The notes under the pieces were generated by a model. It ran no database searches. It saw only the letters and a list, made by a program, of their open reading frames with translations, and was not told the origin of the DNA. Shown in pieces: positions 20,575-26,685 of a stretch of 64,000 bases of DNA. This DNA comes from Streptomyces harbinensis. GTDB taxonomy: Bacteria; Actinomycetota; Actinomycetes; Streptomycetales; Streptomycetaceae. Position 1 is the first letter of the stretch. Each line of letters starts with the position of its first letter. The stretch lies in NCBI RefSeq assembly GCF_900116145.1, contig NZ_FPAB01000001.1, positions 124,001 to 188,000 on the forward strand. The letters are read 5' to 3'. Made by a program: the position numbers and the translations under genes.

Positions 20575-20731
20575 GGTGCCGCCATCAGAAGTCGCCCCCG
20601 AGTGGCGGGACAAGGTAGCCCGGGAGGCGCTCAGAGCCTTGGCGATCGCGCTGACGCCCTCACTCTTTCGTCTTCCTCGCGCGGACCACGGTCAGCACGT
20701 CCTCGTTCACGACGGACGGCCTGCCAGACAT
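20575..20731 (-). pseudogene. Resolvase-type helix-turn-helix remnant, frameshifted
   Basis: Reading the minus strand from the ATG at 20731: MSGRPSVVNEDVLTVVRARK TKE then stop. In the next frame the sequence continues GVSAIAKALSASRATLSRHS with GATSDGGT and a stop. Together these match the C-terminal HTH of Tn3-type resolvases and invertases (GRP..., then SVSAIAKALGVSRATLYR), with a one-base shift near 20665. The catalytic domain is absent. This is a decayed second recombinase next to the large one, upstream of the element's AKR. Confidence 0.7.
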
Positions 20732-20790
20732 GTGAGAGACGCGCAGGAGGGTCCCCGCCACAGGGCCTCCTCGTCACATGCAGTTGTCGG

Positions 20791-22440
20791 TCAGCCTTCG
20801 CTGTGGACCGCCGCGATGTTGCGCAGACGCTGCTTGAAGTCCATCGGGATCAGAACCTGAACCCTCCCGACCGGGTGTTGCCACATCCCGTCATGGCCAT
20901 CGGGAGCCATGAGCTGCGCGGCGGCCACTGCGGGAATCGGCTCGGCATGGATGACGGCCTTGACCCCTGCGGCGCGTAGCTCCCTGCCCTTTTCGTGCTG
21001 TGTCGACAACGTGCTCCACCGCCCCCGGTAGGTTTCTCCTGTCGGGAACTCCTCCCAGGTGTCCGGGCGCGTGGGCTGCGCGATGAGCTGCTCACGCCGC
21101 GCGTCCAACCGCTTGTACGCCTCCCGGTATTCCTGCTTGCCCAGCTCACTGGAGTAGAGACCCGCCTCGCGGTCCTCCCTCAGGTCCGACAGGGCGCGGT
21201 TCGCTTCCTCGATGTCGCGCGTGTGGTCCACGCCCGGCCGGAAGACCTTCCGGACGATCTCGACGTCCCCGGCAGCGAGGAGGAACGCCTGTTCCACGGC
21301 GTCCTCCAGCGTGTGCGCCGCGATGCCCTTGCTTCCGGTCGGACACGGCTTGTGCGTGGTACGGGAGGCGCAGCGGTAGTAAGGCCAGTTACGGCCAGGG
21401 GCGAGATATGCCGGCTCCCCACATGTGCAGAACGCGACCCGGAGCAAGGGCGATCCACCCTTGCGGTTGCCGTTGCGCTTGCTGGTGTTCTCGTCCAGCT
21501 TCTTGTTGGCCAGCTCCCACTCCTCATGAGTGATCAGAGGCTCCGCACGCTGGAGCGGCTGACCGTCCGCGTCCCGAACGACCCGGCGTCGTGTCGTCTT
21601 CTTCCCATCGACCATCGTCTCCTCGGATACTTCCATCTGTCCCAGGACGCAGCGGGAGCGCACGACCTTGGCCGTGTTCGCGGCGGTCCACCGGCTCCCC
21701 TTCGGGGTTTTGCCGCTGCGGATCATCTGAGCGTCGAGTGACGTCGGGGTCCTCGACACGTCCTCGTTGAGCCACTGCGCGATAGTGTTCGCCGATTCAC
21801 CCGCAATGAGACGGCGGATGATCTCACGGAGCGTCCCGGCCGTGTCGGTCCCGAAGTCGTCAGGGACGAGCTTCCATCCGTCGCCGGCCTCCTGCTTCTC
21901 CTCGCGGTAGCCGTACGGAGTGCGGCCGCCACGCCAGCGCCCCTCCTTCACCAGGTGGTTGTACGAGGACTTGGCCCGCGCCTTGATGGCTTCGAGCTCC
22001 CCTTCCGCAAAGGACGTGATCAGGCTGAGGAGGAGCCTCCCCAGCTGCGTGTTGAGGTTGATCCCGTCCTCAACTGTCGCGACCTCCTTGCCGTTCTTCT
22101 CGCACCACTCCAGGAGGGTGTGCACGTGGAGCACGCGCCGCGAGAGACGGTCGATCTTCAGCGCGCAGATGATGTCGTACTCGTCGGTGCGTGACTCCTC
22201 CACCGCGATCCGGTGCTCGATCACGCTGACCTCCTTCCCGATGGTCGAGGGAAGCCACTTGCCGAACTCCGGACGCTTCCACGGCTCGACCCCGCCCGAC
22301 ACGTCGATGTCCTCGGCCCACCCCACGACGACGTGCCCCTCCTGATCGGCCCATCGCTGGACGGACCGACGCTGACGCTCCGGCGACGTGGTCTCGTCCG
22401 ACACCCTCGACAGACGCACCACGCCCAGAACTCTCGCCAT
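20791..22440 (-). CDS. Large serine recombinase (integrase)
   Basis: 549-aa site-specific recombinase. The N-terminal resolvase domain begins MARVLGVVRLSRVSDETTSP, with the catalytic Ser probably S11 in the VRLS motif and Arg residues in DRLSRR. The recombinase domain contains VKEGRWRGGRTPYGYRE. The zinc ribbon cysteines are in CTCGEPAY and YYRCASRTTHKPCP. A coiled-coil segment (EEANRALSDLREDREAGLYS) precedes the C-terminus. This is the full phage/ICE-integrase architecture and looks intact. It reads toward the AKR genes inside the insertion, with its start 75 bases from the right junction. Confidence 0.93.
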   Translation of the reverse strand: MARVLGVVRLSRVSDETTSPERQRRSVQRWADQEGHVVVGWAEDIDVSGGVEPWKRPEFGKWLPSTIGKEVSVIEHRIAVEESRTDEYDIICALKIDRLSRRVLHVHTLLEWCEKNGKEVATVEDGINLNTQLGRLLLSLITSFAEGELEAIKARAKSSYNHLVKEGRWRGGRTPYGYREEKQEAGDGWKLVPDDFGTDTAGTLREIIRRLIAGESANTIAQWLNEDVSRTPTSLDAQMIRSGKTPKGSRWTAANTAKVVRSRCVLGQMEVSEETMVDGKKTTRRRVVRDADGQPLQRAEPLITHEEWELANKKLDENTSKRNGNRKGGSPLLRVAFCTCGEPAYLAPGRNWPYYRCASRTTHKPCPTGSKGIAAHTLEDAVEQAFLLAAGDVEIVRKVFRPGVDHTRDIEEANRALSDLREDREAGLYSSELGKQEYREAYKRLDARREQLIAQPTRPDTWEEFPTGETYRGRWSTLSTQHEKGRELRAAGVKAVIHAEPIPAVAAAQLMAPDGHDGMWQHPVGRVQVLIPMDFKQRLRNIAAVHSEG

Positions 22441-22514
22441 GCTCGTTCACCCTCCCCCTGCCAGTAACCAGATGGTCACCTCATGCAGTCAGAGTACGGC
22501 ATCAAAGTTGATCA

Positions 22515-22878
22515 CTGGACACTGCCAACGTCTACGGCTGGAGCGAGAACAAGGGCCGCACGCGAGGAGATCATCGGCTCCTGGTTCGCCCGCGGCGGCG
22601 GCCGGGCCGCCGAGGCGCTGGCCGACCCGCGGCGGCGGGCCGCGATCCAGCGGTACGAGGACACGGTGGCCGCGCACGGTCTGGAGCCGGGCGAGGTGGC
22701 GCTCGCCTGGCTGCTGACCCGGCCGGCCGTCACCGGGCCGATCGTCGGCCCTCGGGTGGCCGGACAGCTGGACTCGGCGGTGCGCGCCGTGGAGCTGGAG
22801 CTGGGCCCGGAGCTGCTGGACGCGCTGGAGGAGATCTTCCCCGGCCCCGGCCCCTCGCCGGAGGCGTTCGCCTGGTGA
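22515..22878 (+). pseudogene. Aldo/keto reductase, 3' fragment with frameshift and internal deletion
   Basis: Resumes the interrupted AKR: DTANVYGWSENKGRT in one frame (22518-22562), then a one-base insertion, then REEIIGSWFARGGGR in the next frame. The following residues AAEALADPRRRAAIQRYED correspond to GRAADALKDTKTREQVQAYE of the intact copy, so about 180 residues (including the catalytic Lys and His) are missing between them. The end PGPGPSPEAFAW is preserved. The resident gene is therefore dead three times over: insertion, frameshift and deletion. Confidence 0.85.
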
Positions 22879-22900
22879 CCCCGCGGCGGGGCCCGGCCCG

Positions 22901-22987
22901 TCAGCCGAAGATCGCGGAGAGCGCCACCACGGCGAGGATGAGCACGAGCGCGGCGCTGACGATACGGGTCCGGGTCTTGGTGTTCAC
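22901..22987 (-). CDS. 28-residue membrane microprotein
   Basis: GTG at 22987, reading (V/M)NTKTRTRIVSAALVLILAV VALSAIFG and stop. It is a basic head followed by one hydrophobic helix, typical of single-pass small proteins. It lies between the AKR remnant and the ThpR gene. No ribosome binding site stands out (TTGGGAC is 5 bases upstream). Confidence 0.5.
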   Translation of the reverse strand: MNTKTRTRIVSAALVLILAVVALSAIFG

Positions 22988-23002
22988 GCGTCCCAAGGTA
23001 GC

Positions 23003-23575
23003 TCAGCCGGGCCGGCCGCCCGCCAGCGGCCAGGACGCCTCGGTGGCGTAGCGCGAGCCCTCGGGAGAGGTCTCGCTGCGCACCAGGACCAGCTCACCGG
23101 CCGTCCACGGCCGGCCCGCGAAGCCGGCCAGCCGTTCGGCGTACGGGGCCAGCGGGGCCGGGGCGCGGCGGCCGGTGAGGGCCACGGTCAGATGGGGGAC
23201 GTACTCCGGGCGCGCGTCCGGCAGCAGGCCGAGCGCGCGCCCGGTGTCGCGGGCCGCCGCCGCAAGCGCCATCAGCTCCCCGGTGTCCCCCGCGACCCCG
23301 GCCCACAGCGCGCGGTCGCCGAACCGGCCGCCGCCGGCCAGCCGCAGCGTGCAGCCGGGCCGCGCGGCGGCCACCGCCGCCAGCCGGCCGCGCAGGGTGG
23401 GCACCAGTTCGTCGGGCACCTCGCCGTAGAAGGCGAGGGTGAGGTGCCACCCGGCCACCGGCGTCCAGCGCACGCGCCCGGCGCCGTCCCCGGGCAGCGC
23501 GCGCAGCGGGCGCACCGCCCGCTCCAGCTCGCGTACGGCCTCGGCGTCCGGAAAGAGTGCCGCGAAAAGTCTCAT
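23003..23575 (-). CDS. thpR: 2H phosphoesterase, RNA 2',3'-cyclic phosphodiesterase (ThpR/LigT-like)
   Basis: 190-aa protein with the two H-x-T-x motifs that define the 2H superfamily: WHLTLAFYG near residue 45 and PHLTVALTG near residue 135. MRLFAALFPDAEAVRELE is the family N-terminus. Expected to hydrolyse RNA 2',3'-cyclic phosphates to 2'-phosphates. The start at 23575 is divergent from the GNAT gene 34 bases away. Long upstream extensions of the frame run into the GNAT gene and are not real. Confidence 0.88.
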   Translation of the reverse strand: MRLFAALFPDAEAVRELERAVRPLRALPGDGAGRVRWTPVAGWHLTLAFYGEVPDELVPTLRGRLAAVAAARPGCTLRLAGGGRFGDRALWAGVAGDTGELMALAAAARDTGRALGLLPDARPEYVPHLTVALTGRRAPAPLAPYAERLAGFAGRPWTAGELVLVRSETSPEGSRYATEASWPLAGGRPG

Positions 23576-23609
23576 GATCCCCGGTTCCCCCACTCTAGGA
23601 TCGGGCCGC

Positions 23610-24113
23610 ATGAAGATCCGATCGGGTGGCAGTGACGATATTCCCCTGATACTCGGCATGCTCGACGGCGCTGTCGAGTGGCTGGTGGCGCGCGGGCGCA
23701 CCGGACAGTGGGGCACCGAGCCGTGGTCGGCCCGGCCGAAGGCGGTGGCGCGGGTCGGGGAGATCGTGGCCCAGGGCGAGCCGTGGATCGCCGAGATCGA
23801 CGGGGAGCCGGCCGGGACGCTGACCCTCACCCCGCACCCGACGCCGTACGTCGCGGCGGTGGACGAGCCGGAGGTGTACGTCCATCTGCTGGTCACCGAC
23901 CGCCGCTTCGCCGGGCGCGGGGTGGGCGCGGCGCTGCTGGAGCACGCGCTGGCAGAGGCCCGGCGGAAGGAGATCTCGCTGGTGCGGGTGGACTGCTACG
24001 CGGGGGACGACGGGCGGCTGGTGGCGTACTACCGCTCGCAGGGCTTCGAGCTGGTGGAGCACTTCACCGCCAACACCGACTGGCCGGGCGCGCTGCTGGC
24101 GCAGCGGGTCTGA
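23610..24113 (+). CDS. GNAT-family N-acetyltransferase
   Basis: 167-aa acetyltransferase. The acetyl-CoA loop is RRFAGRGVGAALLEHAL (R/Q-x-x-G-x-G/A pattern), followed by VRVDCYAGDDGRLVAYYRSQGFELV, a common GNAT motif B. Acceptor unknown. TAGGAT at 23596-23601 places a transcription start next to the ATG, suggesting a leaderless mRNA. Convergent with the MFS gene across a 24-bp perfect hairpin. Confidence 0.88.
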   Translation: MKIRSGGSDDIPLILGMLDGAVEWLVARGRTGQWGTEPWSARPKAVARVGEIVAQGEPWIAEIDGEPAGTLTLTPHPTPYVAAVDEPEVYVHLLVTDRRFAGRGVGAALLEHALAEARRKEISLVRVDCYAGDDGRLVAYYRSQGFELVEHFTANTDWPGALLAQRV

Positions 24114-24121
24114 GCCGGCGG

Positions 24122-24173
24122 ACGCGGCGGGGGCGGGTCCGTACCGGCTGGTACGGACCCGCCCCCGCCGCGT
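24122..24173. terminator. 24-bp perfect hairpin between GNAT and MFS genes
   Basis: Bases 24122-24145 pair without mismatch to 24150-24173 around the loop GGCT. It begins 9 bases after the GNAT stop and lies between two convergent genes, so it should terminate both transcripts. Confidence 0.88.
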
Positions 24174-24215
24174 GGCGCACAGCATGGAACACCGGACGCG
24201 GACGCCCGAACCGGC

Positions 24216-25553
24216 TCAGGCGGTCGTGGTGAGCGGCTGCGGGTCGCGCGGCACCAGGGCCACCGCGCGGCGGCCGGCCCGCAGGTCGATGCGCAGCCGC
24301 AGGCCGCCGATCCTGGCGAGCACCATGGCGAGGGCGGCCGTGGCCAGCAGGCAGACCGCGCCGCCGGAGAGCATCCCGACCCGGGGGCCGAAGTGGTCGG
24401 TGACCCAGCCGACCACCGGGGCGCCGATCGGGGTGCCGCCCATGAAGACCATCATGAAGAGGCTGATCACCCGCCCCCGCATCTCCGGGTCGCTGGCCAG
24501 CTGGATGCCGGCGTTCGCGGTGACCTGGAAGGTCATCGCCGTCAGCCCCAGCGGCACCATGAGCATGGCGTACACCCAGAAGAACGGCGCGGCCGAGGCC
24601 ACCATCAGCACGGCGGAGAACATCGCCGCCGCCGCGAAGGTGAAGCGCATCCGCCGGCTGCCGCGCCGGGCGGCCAGCAGCGCGCCGACCACCGAGCCGC
24701 CGCCCATCAGCGAGTTCAGCAGGCCGTAGCTGCCCGCTCCGGCGTCGAAGACGCCGTCGGTGAAGGCGATGGCCCACACCGGGAAGTTGAACCCGAAGGT
24801 GCCGATGAAGCCGACCAGCACGATCGGCCACAGCAGGTCGGGGCGGCTGCCCACGTAGCGCAGCCCCTCCCGCAGCTGCCCCTTCTTGCGGGCGGCGCGC
24901 CGGGGCCGGGACAGTTCGCCGCTGCGCATGAGCAGCAGACCGACGATGGGCGCGGAGAAGGAGAGCCCGTTGACGATGAAGGCCCAGCCGCCGCCGACCG
25001 CCGTGATCAGCACACCGGCGACGGCGGGGCCGATCAGCCGGGCGGAGTGGAAGTTGGCGGAGTTCAGGGAGACGGCGTTGGGCAGCAGCCGGGGCCCGAC
25101 CATGTCGGCCACGAAGGTCTGCCGGGTGGGGTTGTCGACCACGGTGACGAGGCCGACGACGAAGGCGAGCGCGTACACGTGGTAGACGTTCACGTGGCCG
25201 CTGATGGTGAGCAGGCCGAGCAGCAGGCCGGTGATCCCGAGGGACGCCTGGGTGATGAAGAGCAGCCGGCGCTTGTCGAAGCGGTCGGCGAGGACGCCCC
25301 CGTAGAGGCCGAACATCAGCATCGGCAGGAACTGGAGCGCCGTGGTGATCCCGACGGCGGTGGCGGATCCGGTCAGTTCGTGCACCAGCCAGTCCTGGGC
25401 GATGCGCTGCATCCAGGTGCCGATGTTCGATATCGAGCCCCCGATGAAGAACAGCCGGTAGTTGCGGACGGCGAGGGAGCTGAAGGTGGTGAGGGGTGCG
25501 TCGTGGTGATCGGTCGGTGCGGGTGCGGAGTCTGCTCCGGGTCCCGAACTCAA
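24216..25553 (-). CDS. MFS transporter (DHA3-like), TTG start
   Basis: 445-aa, 12-helix MFS exporter with the typical N-terminus FSSLAVRNYRLFFIGGSISNI GTWMQ-RIAQDWLVHELT split over helix 1, motif GGVLADRFDKRRLL after helix 2 and VGLVTVVDNPTRQTFVAD in helix 4. I chose TTG at 25553 (MSSGPGADSAP): AAAGGAG lies 7 bases upstream, while the in-frame ATG at 25583 has no such site. A MarR gene lies 77 bases upstream in the same direction, with a hairpin between them. Substrate unknown. Confidence 0.88.
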   Translation of the reverse strand: MSSGPGADSAPAPTDHHDAPLTTFSSLAVRNYRLFFIGGSISNIGTWMQRIAQDWLVHELTGSATAVGITTALQFLPMLMFGLYGGVLADRFDKRRLLFITQASLGITGLLLGLLTISGHVNVYHVYALAFVVGLVTVVDNPTRQTFVADMVGPRLLPNAVSLNSANFHSARLIGPAVAGVLITAVGGGWAFIVNGLSFSAPIVGLLLMRSGELSRPRRAARKKGQLREGLRYVGSRPDLLWPIVLVGFIGTFGFNFPVWAIAFTDGVFDAGAGSYGLLNSLMGGGSVVGALLAARRGSRRMRFTFAAAAMFSAVLMVASAAPFFWVYAMLMVPLGLTAMTFQVTANAGIQLASDPEMRGRVISLFMMVFMGGTPIGAPVVGWVTDHFGPRVGMLSGGAVCLLATAALAMVLARIGGLRLRIDLRAGRRAVALVPRDPQPLTTTA

Positions 25554-25601
25554 GAGAACACTCCTTTGTGCGGTACAGCGCATGGTGCGGTCAGTGCGGA
25601 G

Positions 25602-25625
25602 GCCCCGTACCGGAGTACGGGGCCG
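25602..25625. terminator. Hairpin between marR and MFS gene
   Basis: 10-bp stem GGCCCCGTAC/GTACGGGGCC with loop CGGA, six bases after the MarR stop and upstream of the MFS ribosome binding site. It could terminate the marR message or attenuate read-through into the exporter. Confidence 0.6.
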
Positions 25626-25630
25626 GGTGG

Positions 25631-26089
25631 TCACAGGTGCGCGAGTTTGTGCAGGACGGGGGCGGCCTCGCGCAGGGCTGCCCATTCCTCTTCGTCCAGT
25701 TCGTCGGCGAGCTGGGTCAGCCAGGCGTTGCGCTGGCCGCGGCTCGCTTCCAGCACCGCCTCGGCTTCGTCGGTGGCGGCGACCAGCTTCTGCCGCCGGT
25801 CCTCGGGGTGCGGCTCCAGGCGGACCAGCCCGCGGTCCACGAGCAGGGCGATGATGCGGGTCATGGACGGCGGCTGGACGTGTTCCTTGCGGGCCAGCTC
25901 ACCCGGGGTCATGGCGCCGCAGCGGGCGAGGGTGCCCAGCGCGGACATCTCGGCGAGGCTGAGCGTACGGTCCACCCGCAGGTGGCGCAGGCGGCGGGAG
26001 AGCCGGAGCACGGCGATGCGCAGGGTGTTGACCGTCTCGGCATCGTCGGCGTGGGCGGCCGGCGTCACGTTCGGCATGTACACCACCAT
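25631..26089 (-). CDS. MarR-family regulator
   Basis: 152-aa (148 if started at the ATG 26077) MarR protein. The HTH is LSLAEMSALGTLARCGAMTP then GELARKEHVQPPSMTRIIAL, followed by the wing LEPHPEDRRQKLVAATDEAE with DxR. It lies directly upstream of the MFS gene in the same orientation and probably represses it and itself. A TTAG-N5-CTAA dyad is just upstream of the start. Confidence 0.88.
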   Translation of the reverse strand: MVVYMPNVTPAAHADDAETVNTLRIAVLRLSRRLRHLRVDRTLSLAEMSALGTLARCGAMTPGELARKEHVQPPSMTRIIALLVDRGLVRLEPHPEDRRQKLVAATDEAEAVLEASRGQRNAWLTQLADELDEEEWAALREAAPVLHKLAHL

Positions 26090-26095
26090 AGCTCA

Positions 26096-26108
26096 TTAGC
26101 TTGCCTAA
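26096..26108. promoter_or_regulatory. TTAG-N5-CTAA dyad upstream of marR
   Basis: TTAGCTTGCCTAA, a short inverted repeat 7 bases before the MarR start in an AT-rich patch unlike its surroundings. Probable autoregulatory MarR site. It could also overlap the promoter. The remaining ~250 bases up to the DUF2530 gene show no gene. Confidence 0.5.
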
Positions 26109-26358
26109 CGAAATATACGCCCACGGCACGCCGTTCCGCACCCGGAATACCCCCCAAGATCACCCTTTCGAGTGAGCGCACTCCGAAAACTCTTGCGCGC
26201 CCCCGGAGTGCCGGTAGCGTGCAGCGCTCCGCCGCACTCGCCGCCTGGGGTCCCCCGCACGGTTCCTAGCGGGGCTCCTCATCCCGGGCCGCCACCGGCC
26301 CCGGTTACGCTGAGAAGCGCTACCTCGGGGACGGGGATCGGACGGGAAAGGCAGCGGC

Positions 26359-26673
26359 ATGCGGCTGGGCAACTGGACCGACGGCAAACGGGTCGCACCC
26401 GAGCCGTTGGAGGGCAACGTGGTGGCGACCATCGCGGTCGGCACCCTCATCTGGGGCGCCCTCTTCGTGGTCCAGCTCCCCTTCTACAGCTGGTTCAGCG
26501 ACCACGACCACACGTGGTGGCTGTGGACCTGTCTGGCCGGAGCCGGTCTGGGACTGCTGGGTCTGTGGATCGTACGGCGGCGCGAAGCCGCCCTGTACGC
26601 TGCCCGGAACAGCGGCCGGGACGCGCACGGACCGTCCGCCGATGGCGGGCCCAGTGAGCAGCCCGCCCCTTAA
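26359..26673 (+). CDS. DUF2530 membrane protein
   Basis: 104-aa protein of the actinobacterial DUF2530 family, function unknown. Two membrane helices (about residues 22-44 and 53-72), the second followed by the family-typical RRREAALY. The C-terminal 25 residues are hydrophilic. Upstream GGGAAAGG is a reasonable ribosome binding site. It ends 12 bases before the P-type ATPase start, so the two are likely co-transcribed. Confidence 0.85.
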   Translation: MRLGNWTDGKRVAPEPLEGNVVATIAVGTLIWGALFVVQLPFYSWFSDHDHTWWLWTCLAGAGLGLLGLWIVRRREAALYAARNSGRDAHGPSADGGPSEQPAP

Positions 26674-26685
26674 GGGACGGAAGCC

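Larger units (their letters stand above)
19435..22514. mobile_element. Serine-recombinase element inserted in an aldo/keto reductase gene
   Basis: About 3.1 kb between the two AKR fragments. Contents in order, all on the minus strand: intact AKR, frameshifted resolvase-type HTH remnant, large serine recombinase whose promoter faces the right junction. The hexamer CTGGAC is present at both junctions (19429-19434 and 22515-22520). Joining them restores the frame but lacks the seven residues AGLNFVD expected there, so the exact attachment core is uncertain. The ~100 bases at 19441-19538 hold no gene and may be one attachment arm. No conjugation, replication or phage structural genes are present. 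Confidence 0.75.

Noticed and set aside
22464-22479. ACCA-GA-TGGT dyad upstream of the serine recombinase as attachment site
   Set aside because: Arms of only 4 bp and no matching copy at the left junction; too weak to call.
26170-26183. GAGTG-AGCG-CACTC hairpin in the gap before the DUF2530 gene
   Set aside because: Short 5-bp stem without context; may be chance.
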